Shown here: positions 35,153 through 41,273 of the stretch, in pieces
Layout: every line of letters begins with the position of its first letter
How positions within the stretch are numbered: position 1 is the first letter of the stretch
Origin: Actinomadura sp. KC06
GTDB lineage: Bacteria > Actinomycetota > Actinomycetes > Streptosporangiales > Streptosporangiaceae
Length of the DNA stretch: 41,273 nucleotides
Direction of reading: 5' to 3'
NCBI RefSeq assembly: GCF_004348735.1
Contig: NZ_SMKT01000075.1
Coordinates: 1-41,273 of the forward strand
The notes under the pieces: model-generated
The model's input: the letters and a program-made list of their open reading frames with translations, nothing else
The model's database searches: none
What the model was told of the DNA's origin: nothing
Program-made: the position numbers and the translations under genes

Positions 35153-35674
35153 CGGCCTGACGCTCCTTTCGGGGGGCGGCCGCGCCGCTCGCGCGGGCGC
35201 CGGCGCACGCGTTACGGCAAACCTAGACCCGGCACTCCGGGGGTGGCCAGAAATCCGAAATTCGGACCTGTCCGCATTGCCATTGAGGACATTAACGAAT
35301 ACGCAGAGCGGGCATGTCTCCGAGGTTGGCGTGACGGCGGTGACCAGGGGTGAATCCCGCGAAGATCCGGAGGGTCCGGCGAAGCGCGCGCCGGGCCCTC
35401 GCAATGAAACGGCCGGTTACGGCCACGCCACGATCCCCTGACCCGTCCGCACCAGGGTTCGCACTCCGCCGAACGGACATTTCGCCGCCCATGCCTTCTC
35501 GGCCCCGCCCTTGCGCCCGCCGAGCGATCATTTTCGCGGGCGCCGCACACCGGAAGGATGACGCCCCCGCAAAACCATCCATAACGGATAATTGGGATTT
35601 CTAGCCGTCACCGTCAGCAAAGGGAAATGATCACAAGTGCACGCAAAGGCGGGGCTTTGCGATCGCGGCGGCGT
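35153..35674. other. Intergenic region with a 13-bp palindrome
   Basis: No convincing gene in these 522 bp. TCCGAA and TTCGGA flank one A at 35254-35266, about 100 bp upstream of the methyltransferase start, a candidate operator. The remaining part is locally less GC-rich near 35570-35630 but shows no clear hairpin. Confidence 0.35.
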
Positions 35675-36097
35675 TCAGGGCCTCGCGTAGGCCTGGGTCA
35701 GGCGGATGTGGTTGCCGGACGGGTCGCGGAACGAGGAGTCGATGCCGTACGGCTGCTCCTCCGGCTTCTCGACGAACTCGACGCCGCGGTCCGTCAGCTC
35801 CTTGTAGGACGCGTGGCAGTCGTCCGTGCCGAGGAAGATCGTCCCGGCGAAGCCCTTGGCCATGAGCTCGCGGACCTGCGCGGCCGTCGCCTCGTCCATG
35901 ACCGGCTCCCCGGGGATGGCCATCAGCACGATCGAGACGTCGGGCTGGCCCACCGGGCCGACGGTCAGCCAGCGGAAACCGCCCATCTCCTCCATGGTCA
36001 CGTCGACGCGGACCTCCATGCCGAGCTTCTCGGTGTAGAAGGCGCGCGCCTCGTCCTGGTCGTGCACCCAGAGCTGCGTGCTGGCAAGCGTGATCAC
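35675..36097 (-). CDS. VOC/glyoxalase-family protein
   Basis: A 140-residue single VOC domain (STQLWVHDQDEARAFYTEKL at the start, SSFRDPSGNHIRLTQAYARP at the end). Proteins of this type act on small electrophiles or bind drugs; substrate unknown. The GTG at 36097 has GGGAGGAA upstream with 5-nt spacing. It lies 32 nt downstream of the AraC-type gene on the same strand, a common regulator-VOC pairing. Confidence 0.88.
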   Translation of the reverse strand: MITLASTQLWVHDQDEARAFYTEKLGMEVRVDVTMEEMGGFRWLTVGPVGQPDVSIVLMAIPGEPVMDEATAAQVRELMAKGFAGTIFLGTDDCHASYKELTDRGVEFVEKPEEQPYGIDSSFRDPSGNHIRLTQAYARP

Positions 36098-36129
36098 CGG
36101 GGTTCCTCCCTCGTCGGGTCGCTGGAACC

Positions 36130-36570
36130 TCACGCTAGATCTGGTGCGGCGGCCCCGTCTTCTCGAAACGTCCGGTGTTTCGGGCGGCCGTATATCCGCA
36201 GGACGCAGCCAGGTATCCGCGCGTAGACGGACGCCGGCGGGAACGCCGCGCGGTAGGCCGTCGGCGACATCCCGAACATGCGGGTGAAGCTGGTCGTGAA
36301 CGAGCCGATGCTCTGCAGCCCGACGCCGACGCAGATGTCGGCGACGGACCGGTCGGTGGTCCGCAGCAGCGCGGCGGCGCGTTCGAGGCGGCGGGTCAGC
36401 AGGTAGGCGTGCGGGGACTCGCCGAACGCCCGCCGGAACCGCTCGCTGAAGTGCGCGCGGGACAGCCCGGCGGCGTCCGCCAGGTCGGCCACCGTGAGCG
36501 GCTCGAAGTACCGCGCGTCGGCGAGGTCCTTGGCGCGCAGCAGGTGGCGGGCGGGCGGCACAGACGCCAT
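36130..36570 (-). CDS. Short AraC-family regulator, DNA-binding domain only
   Basis: A 146-residue protein consisting almost entirely of the two helix-turn-helix units (LTVADLADAAGLSRAHFSER, then SVADICVGVGLQSIGSFTTS) with FTRMFGMSPTAYRAAFP closing the domain. No ligand-binding domain is present. Probably controls the VOC gene immediately downstream. ATG at 36570. Confidence 0.9.
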   Translation of the reverse strand: MASVPPARHLLRAKDLADARYFEPLTVADLADAAGLSRAHFSERFRRAFGESPHAYLLTRRLERAAALLRTTDRSVADICVGVGLQSIGSFTTSFTRMFGMSPTAYRAAFPPASVYARIPGCVLRIYGRPKHRTFREDGAAAPDLA

Positions 36571-36652
36571 GCGACCAGTATGCCCCGGGCTCTGACAACG
36601 GCCGGGGGCACGACGGGCGGACGGGCTCGACGGGACGAGCGGGTACGGCGGG

Positions 36653-37498
36653 CTATTCGCGGGTGTTGATCGTGTCGGCGGGGCGGGCGGCCATGGCCAG
36701 CCGGGCGGGCAGGACGGTCGCGATCGCGGCGAGGAGGCCGCCCCAGGCGAGCACGCCCAGGTGCCCCTCCAGCAGGGCCCGCGCGGCCGCCGCCTCGGGC
36801 GCGAGCGACATGCTCCGGAAGTCCGCCGCCGCGGCGCGGGCGTCGTTCAGCGACCGCCGGGCGACCGCCAGCACGTCCCCGATCGCGTCGGGACGATCGA
36901 CCGCTTGCCGTGCGCCCTCCGAGATGGTCGCGAGCCCGTCGCCGAGGCCCTTGTTCAGCTCTGCCGCGATCCGCAGCCGCTCCCGCTCGACCGCCGCCAT
37001 GGTGAGCGGCAGCCGCGCCGCCACCGTGTCGTCCGCCCGCGCCGCCAGCCTGACCAGCCCGTACACCAGCAGCCCGAGCAGCAGGCACGTGATCGTGACG
37101 TCGGCGACGCTCGCAGCGCCGCCCCGGTCCCGCAGGACGTCGATGAGCGCTGCGCTGCCCACGACCCCCGCCGCGACCGGCCACGCGCCCGCCGACAGCA
37201 GCGCGCCCGCGACGAACCCGAGGAGCCCCACCGACGTCCCGAACGCGATCACGGCGGTGTACGCGGCCAGCGCCTGCCCGAGCACGACCGGCGCGCCGCG
37301 CCACCGCTCGAACCGTGGAACGACCCACACCAGGTGCAGCGCGAGGACCAGCGCGACCAGCACGGCCGCCGTCCCGACTTGCGCGACGCCGCCGTCCGTC
37401 CGCGACGGGGCCGCCAGCAGGTAGACGCCGGCGAACGACGTCAGCACGACACCGACGATGACCCGCGCGACGCGCGGGCCATGCATCGGCTCGGCCAC
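36653..37498 (-). CDS. Histidine-kinase-like membrane protein without catalytic parts
   Basis: A 281-residue protein with four to five N-terminal hydrophobic helices (~10-150), then a segment like the DesK/NarL dimerisation helix (AAVERERLRIAAELNKGLGDGL). The phosphoacceptor His is replaced by Asn182. The HATPase domain is absent; instead another hydrophobic helix (LGVLAWGGLLAAIATVLP) follows. It cannot be a functional kinase. GTG at 37498 is the longest start; ATG at 37486 is possible. No response regulator is adjacent. It may be a decoy or sensor partner, or a decayed gene. Confidence 0.75.
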   Translation of the reverse strand: MAEPMHGPRVARVIVGVVLTSFAGVYLLAAPSRTDGGVAQVGTAAVLVALVLALHLVWVVPRFERWRGAPVVLGQALAAYTAVIAFGTSVGLLGFVAGALLSAGAWPVAAGVVGSAALIDVLRDRGGAASVADVTITCLLLGLLVYGLVRLAARADDTVAARLPLTMAAVERERLRIAAELNKGLGDGLATISEGARQAVDRPDAIGDVLAVARRSLNDARAAAADFRSMSLAPEAAAARALLEGHLGVLAWGGLLAAIATVLPARLAMAARPADTINTRE

Positions 37499-37593
37499 CG
37501 TCCCTCAACTCCCCCGCCAGGAATCCCTCAGCTCAGCCAACCAGAGGATCCGGGATGCCTCGCCCGGAGGGGTCGGGGGCGGGTCAGCGGGGG

Positions 37594-38673
37594 TCAGCGG
37601 GCCTCTTCGTACTCCTTCTCGTCCTTGCCGGCCTTGCCGGCCTTGGCCTTGCTGTCCTTGCCGGCCTTGCTTTCGCGTTCCTCCTCGTCCAGCGCCTCGT
37701 CGTGCGTCCGGATGACCTCGCTGTCGTGGATCTCGCCGCGCCAGCCCTCGACGTCGTCGGGATGCGTGAGCGACTGCGTCATCACGTACCGGCGGAAGTG
37801 CTTCAGCTCCAGCCGGACGCGGCGGCCCTGGGCGCGCCACATGTTCGCGGTCCGCTCGAACAGGCCCTGCGGGTGGTATTCGAGGACGAGCAGGACGCGG
37901 GTCAGGTTCGGCGCCAGCTTGTGGAAGCTGACCGTCCCGTCCACGTGCCCCTTGGAGCCCTTGGAGCGCCAGACGATGTGCTCGTCCGGGACCTGCTCGA
38001 CGATCGTGGACTCCCACGTCCGGTTCGACCAGAAGATCTTCGCCTTCCAGTGCAGCTTCCCGTCCTCCGTCTGGTCGACGCTGACGACCTTCTTCATGAA
38101 GGACGGGTAGTCCTGGAACTGCGTCCACTGGTCGTAGACGAGGCGGCGCGGCGCACCGATGTCGATGTGCTCGACGATGTTGGTGACCTTCACCTTCTTC
38201 CCGCCGCCCTTGCCGCCGCCGCCCTTGCCGCCGTCGTCCTTGGCCTCGTCCTTGGAGCCGTTCTGGCCGATGCCGGGGATGACGCCGGTGGCGGTGTCCT
38301 TGACACCCGCGGCCGTGCCCTTGACGCCCGCGGCCGTGCTCTTGAGGCGTCCGAACACTCCCGGGCCCGACTGCTCCGAGGTCTCCTCAGAGGCCTTGGC
38401 CTGGCCCTTGTTCTGCTTCTTCTGCTTCTGCTCGTCCGGCTCGTCGGACGGGTTCTGGCCGTTGCGGCGTCCGCTGATCGCGCGGTTGGCGGCGACGGCC
38501 GCGCCCGCGCCGAGCAGGACGCCGCCGGCCGTACCGGCGGTCCGCTTGCCAGGCAGGTTCTTCGTGACGCCGCCCAGCCCGCCCAGGCCGGGGATCCGCT
38601 TGCTGCGGCGGCCGGGCAGCCGTTTGGTGATGGTTCCGACGGGCAACCGGCCCATCCGGTTTCCGCGTTTCAT
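37594..38673 (-). CDS. SRPBCC-family protein with long charged tails, duplicate 2
   Basis: A 359-residue protein. Residues 1-~175 are basic and repeat-rich (PGRRSKRIPGLGGLGGVTK, STAAGVKGTAAGVKDTATGV, and a Gly/Lys run GGKGGGGKGGGKK). The SRPBCC lipid-pocket domain follows (ETC. from VTNIVEHIDIGAPRRLVYDQ to MTQSLTHPDDVEGW). A charged tail of Lys/Ala/Gly/Asp repeats (SKAGKDSKAKAGKAGKDEKE) ends it. The domain is nearly the same as in the upstream gene. ATG at 38673 has GAGGAAG upstream. Such proteins bind hydrophobic ligands or act as cyclases; function here unknown. Confidence 0.85.
   Translation of the reverse strand: MKRGNRMGRLPVGTITKRLPGRRSKRIPGLGGLGGVTKNLPGKRTAGTAGGVLLGAGAAVAANRAISGRRNGQNPSDEPDEQKQKKQNKGQAKASEETSEQSGPGVFGRLKSTAAGVKGTAAGVKDTATGVIPGIGQNGSKDEAKDDGGKGGGGKGGGKKVKVTNIVEHIDIGAPRRLVYDQWTQFQDYPSFMKKVVSVDQTEDGKLHWKAKIFWSNRTWESTIVEQVPDEHIVWRSKGSKGHVDGTVSFHKLAPNLTRVLLVLEYHPQGLFERTANMWRAQGRRVRLELKHFRRYVMTQSLTHPDDVEGWRGEIHDSEVIRTHDEALDEEERESKAGKDSKAKAGKAGKDEKEYEEAR
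37729..38184. repeat. Diverged direct repeat, copy 1 (SRPBCC domain)
   Basis: This 456-bp stretch aligns with 38718-39173 at a constant offset of 989 bp at every point I checked, without net insertions. It encodes the SRPBCC domain of the second gene. Confidence 0.75.
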
Positions 38674-38687
38674 GATTCGCTTCCTCA

Positions 38688-39488
38688 CTAGGGGGTTGTG
38701 ACGATCTCGCCGTCGCGGATCTCGCCGCGCCAGCCCTCGACCTCGTCGGGACGGGTCAGCGCCTGCGTCATCACGTGGCGGCGAAAGTGTTTGAGTTCGA
38801 GGCGGGCACGGCGTCCCTGAGCGCGCCAGAGATTGCCGGTCCGCTCGAAGAGACCGGCGGGGCGGTATTCGAGGACGAGCAGGACGCGGGTCAGGTTCGG
38901 CGCCAGTTCGTGGAAGCTGACCGTCCCGTCCGCGTGCCCCTTCGGGCCCTTGGACCGCCACACGATGTGCCGGTCGGGGACCTGCTCGACGATCGTCGAC
39001 TCCCACGTCCGGCTGGACCAGAAGATCTTCGCCTTCCAGTGCAGCTTCCCGTCCTCGGCCTGATCGACGCTGACGACCTTCTTCATGAAGGACGGGAAGT
39101 CCTCGAACCGCGTCCACTGGTCGTAGACGAGGCGGCGCGGGGCGCCCACGTCGGTCTGTTCAACGATGTTGGTCGGCTTCCCCCTTCGTCCACGCCCGAA
39201 GATGCGGGCGAGGGTCTCCTTCAGGGCCGTCCAGCCGAAGCTCAGCAGCGCGCGGAACGGTGACTTGCCCTCGTGCAGCGCCTTGACCCCGGCCAGGGCG
39301 GCCTTGACGAGCGGACCGCCCTGCTCGGCCGCGGCGGTGAGACGCCGGACGGCGCGCTCCAGACTCCGCTCAAGCCGCTGGACCAGGCGCTGGACGAGCC
39401 CGCCCGGCGCCCGGCGGCCGAGGCGGCGCGCCGAGAGCGCGGCGGCCGCTCCGCCGGCCCCGGCGGCCAGCCCTGTCCGAAAGCTCAT
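38688..39488 (-). CDS. SRPBCC-family protein, duplicate 1
   Basis: A 266-residue protein. The first ~105 residues are Ala/Arg-rich helices, starting with a possible membrane-active segment (GLAAGAGGAAAALSARRLGR). The SRPBCC domain runs from TNIVEQTDVGAPRRLVYDQW to the C-terminus (MTQALTRPDEVEGWRGEI). ATG at 39488 has GAGGGG upstream. It precedes the second SRPBCC gene by 14 bp on the same strand, so both are cotranscribed. Confidence 0.87.
   Translation of the reverse strand: MSFRTGLAAGAGGAAAALSARRLGRRAPGGLVQRLVQRLERSLERAVRRLTAAAEQGGPLVKAALAGVKALHEGKSPFRALLSFGWTALKETLARIFGRGRRGKPTNIVEQTDVGAPRRLVYDQWTRFEDFPSFMKKVVSVDQAEDGKLHWKAKIFWSSRTWESTIVEQVPDRHIVWRSKGPKGHADGTVSFHELAPNLTRVLLVLEYRPAGLFERTGNLWRAQGRRARLELKHFRRHVMTQALTRPDEVEGWRGEIRDGEIVTTP
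38718..39173. repeat. Diverged direct repeat, copy 2 (SRPBCC domain)
   Basis: Partner of 37729-38184. Many identical blocks remain, for example around the codons for SFMKKVVSVDQ and KLHWKAKIFWS. Confidence 0.75.
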
Positions 39489-39815
39489 GTCCCCTCGCCA
39501 GCCCCTTTCCGCCTTGCCGGTCCCTTTCGCTGGTGCCCGTTCCAGGCACGGCGCCGCATTACCCGGTCAAGGCACGGCAAAACAGACCGCAGGCCAGGGA
39601 GAGGGCGAGAAGACCGCCGGGCCACCCACGTGTGGCCTCCGGGTGGCCCCCGAGCAGCCGGACGAGACATCGCCGCAGGTGGCCACATCAGGACGCGTCC
39701 CGCCGGACGCGATGCACTCGACGCGAACGGCCGGACACCCGTCGTCACCCCGTTCAGACCAGCCCAGCGTGCGGACCAGACCAGAGATCGACGTCCGCCC
39801 GGCACTCCGATAGCA

Positions 39816-39834
39816 GTTAAGAAACTTACTTAAC
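39816..39834. promoter_or_regulatory. Candidate ROK-type operator
   Basis: GTTAAG and CTTAAC arms flank a 7-nt AT-rich centre, in an otherwise GC-rich region, just upstream of the lipoprotein promoter. Its look matches sites of ROK-family sugar regulators; the regulator is not in the window. Confidence 0.5.
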
Positions 39835-39842
39835 AAAAACTC

Positions 39843-39871
39843 TTGAACCGGTTCGGACCAGTGTTTATCTT
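39843..39871 (+). promoter_or_regulatory. Promoter of the lipoprotein gene with LacI-type operator on the -35
   Basis: TTGAAC (39843-39848) and TATCTT (39866-39871) are 17 bp apart. The perfect palindrome GAACCGGTTC (39845-39854) covers the -35; AACCGGTT is a common LacI-family core. Repression in the absence of a sugar is inferred. Confidence 0.55.
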
Positions 39872-40015
39872 CATGGCCACATGCGCGCGTTTGTGCTCGG
39901 TGAGCGATCGGATCGCGCACATTTATTCACGCACGCCAGAGGGAGGCGGGGACGCGCGCACGCCTCCACGTGCTGGACCACGTCAACCATGCACGCCGGG
40001 AGAAGGCGGGGACAG

Positions 40016-41263
40016 ATGAAGCGGCACCTCTTAGGCGTCGTCGCCGCGGGCCTGACCGTGGCGCTCGGAGTCGGCGGATGCGGCAAGGGAAGCTCGTCGA
40101 GCGACGACTCCGGCGGGAAGAGCATCAAGTTCGTCGCTGCCATTTACGGCAGCAAAACCAAGCCCTACTGGGACGCCCTCATCAAGGAGTTCGAGTCCAA
40201 GAACTCCGGCTACAGGGTCAATCTTGAGATGGTCGACTGGACCCAGATGGACGCCAAGGTCAAGACCTACGTCCAGACGAAACAGGTCCCCGACGTCCTC
40301 AACTACAACGCGTTCTCCGACTTCGCCCGCGACGGCCTCATCTACCAGGCGTCCGAGGTTGTGTCCCCGACCACGCTGGGCGACTTCACGCCCACGTTCG
40401 TCGAGCAGGCCAAGTACAACGGCGAGCAGTACGGCATTCCGTTCATCTCCAGCGCCCGCCTCCTCTTCTACAACAAGGCCCTGTTCAAGAAGGCCGACAT
40501 CGCCCAACCACCCAGAACCTGGGACGAGGTCAAGGCGAACGCGGAGAAGATCAAGAAGGCGGGCGCGTTCGGTTACGGGCTGCCGCTCGGTCCCGAAGAG
40601 GCCCAGGCCGAGTTCCACTGCTGGGCGATGAACAACGGCGGCGGCTGGGTGGACGCGTCCGGGAAATGGGCCATCAACCAGAAGGCCAACGTCGACACGC
40701 TCACCTTCCTCAAGGGCCTCAACACGTCCGGGCTGACGCAGCCGAACCCGGAGAGCACCGACCGCAAGACGGTGTTCAACCAGTTCGCGCAAGGCAAGAT
40801 CGGCATGTCGATCGGCGGTCCTTTCACGAAGGCCGGATTCATCGAGCCGGTGACCAAGAACCTCGACTTCGGCGTCGCGCCACTGCCGAGCAGGAGCGGA
40901 AACGAGCACAACACACTCGGCGTCATGGACGTCCTCGTCGCGTTCAAGAAGGCCGACGGCAAGAACAAGGACGCCATCAAGAAGTTCCTGGATTTCGTCT
41001 ATCAGAAGGAGAACACGTCCAAGTTCCTCACCGGGGAGGGTTTCCTGCCGGTGACCAAATCCGCCGGTGACGCGCTCAGCGCCGACCCCTACATGAAGCA
41101 GTTCGTGGACGCGCTCCCGACGTCGAAGTTCGCGCCGACGTCCAACCCGGCGTGGTCGGCGGTCGCGGGCGCGGTCAAGCAGGACCTCGGCAGTTCGGTG
41201 GCGGACGAAGACCCGAAGAAGGTCCTGGACAAGATCCAGGAAACGGCCGAGAAGGCCGGCTGA
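40016..41263 (+). CDS. ABC sugar-transporter solute-binding lipoprotein
   Basis: A 415-residue extracytoplasmic binding protein (family 1). The lipobox VGGC places the lipidated Cys at 22, followed by a Gly/Ser/Asp linker. The two-lobe fold shows SIKFVAAIYGSKTKPYWDAL and EFESKNSGYRVNLEMVDW at the start, then VPDVLNYNAFSDFARDGLI, NKALFKKADIAQPPRTWDEV, FAQGKIGMSIGGPFTKAG. It captures a sugar for an importer, whose permeases and ATPase probably follow beyond the window end. ATG at 40016; an in-frame frame extends upstream but lacks a lipobox-compatible start. Two candidate operators precede it. Confidence 0.92.
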   Translation: MKRHLLGVVAAGLTVALGVGGCGKGSSSSDDSGGKSIKFVAAIYGSKTKPYWDALIKEFESKNSGYRVNLEMVDWTQMDAKVKTYVQTKQVPDVLNYNAFSDFARDGLIYQASEVVSPTTLGDFTPTFVEQAKYNGEQYGIPFISSARLLFYNKALFKKADIAQPPRTWDEVKANAEKIKKAGAFGYGLPLGPEEAQAEFHCWAMNNGGGWVDASGKWAINQKANVDTLTFLKGLNTSGLTQPNPESTDRKTVFNQFAQGKIGMSIGGPFTKAGFIEPVTKNLDFGVAPLPSRSGNEHNTLGVMDVLVAFKKADGKNKDAIKKFLDFVYQKENTSKFLTGEGFLPVTKSAGDALSADPYMKQFVDALPTSKFAPTSNPAWSAVAGAVKQDLGSSVADEDPKKVLDKIQETAEKAG

Positions 41264-41273
41264 GTGCAGGACC

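Larger units (their letters stand above)
39489..40015. other. Divergent intergenic region upstream of the solute-binding lipoprotein
   Basis: No gene is supported in these 527 bp. The half next to the SRPBCC gene is featureless. The half near the lipoprotein holds two palindromes and a promoter (separate entries), then a leader of ~140 nt with two similar purine-rich stretches (GGCGGGGAC repeated at about 39946 and 40005). Confidence 0.45.

Noticed and set aside
1..41273. CRISPR arrays, tRNA/rRNA genes, insertion sequences, phage integrase or attachment sites
   Set aside because: I saw no spaced short repeats, cloverleaf-like sequence, transposase motifs or terminal repeats on reading both strands; a dedicated search was not possible.

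Overview
The window is high-GC (roughly 70%) DNA with many GTG starts, ATGA stop/start overlaps, Shine-Dalgarno sites and long antisense open frames. Together with an actinobacterial-type hopanoid locus, a DUF5753-type XRE regulator and a DUF574-type SAM methyltransferase, this points to a filamentous actinobacterium, plausibly Actinomadura or a relative. The taxon is inferred. I saw no rRNA, tRNA, CRISPR array, transposase or integrase.

Layout. 1-11851 is a mixed accessory region: a partial GH109-like Tat-exported glycosidase (-), two unknown genes (one immunity-like), a NarL/DesK-type two-component pair (-), an exported beta-helix protein (+), a DUF6745-like protein (-), a LasA-type M23 peptidase with a P-domain (-), an XRE-type regulator (+) and a secreted S1 protease (-). 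Three strong GC hairpins sit at 3' gene ends. 11967-18243 holds an ArsR-arsenate reductase fusion with a palindromic operator and a VOC protein, an ABC exporter pair, a 733-residue membrane protein with a phosphatase-like ectodomain, and a secreted serine hydrolase.

18456-25043 is the most unusual part: a tightly packed six-gene operon of a DUF2997 peptide, a small radical SAM enzyme, a Ycf46-like AAA ATPase (with an apparent one-base deletion), a large helical plus beta-propeller-like protein, a noncanonical Hsp70 and a DUF1257/Ycf35-like protein. It looks like a dedicated NTP-driven protein-remodelling system of unknown purpose. An SMP-30-like lactonase follows.

26015-33016 (-) is a compact hopanoid operon, hpnC-hpnD-hpnE-polyprenyl synthase-shc-hpnH, leading from farnesyl diphosphate to squalene, hopene and adenosylhopane. 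HpnG and the later side-chain genes are not present. 33300-39488 (-) holds a DUF5753 XRE regulator, a SAM methyltransferase, a VOC/AraC pair, a histidine-kinase remnant lacking its His and ATPase domain, and two tandem duplicated SRPBCC genes. The window closes with a sugar-type solute-binding lipoprotein (+) behind a promoter carrying two candidate operators.
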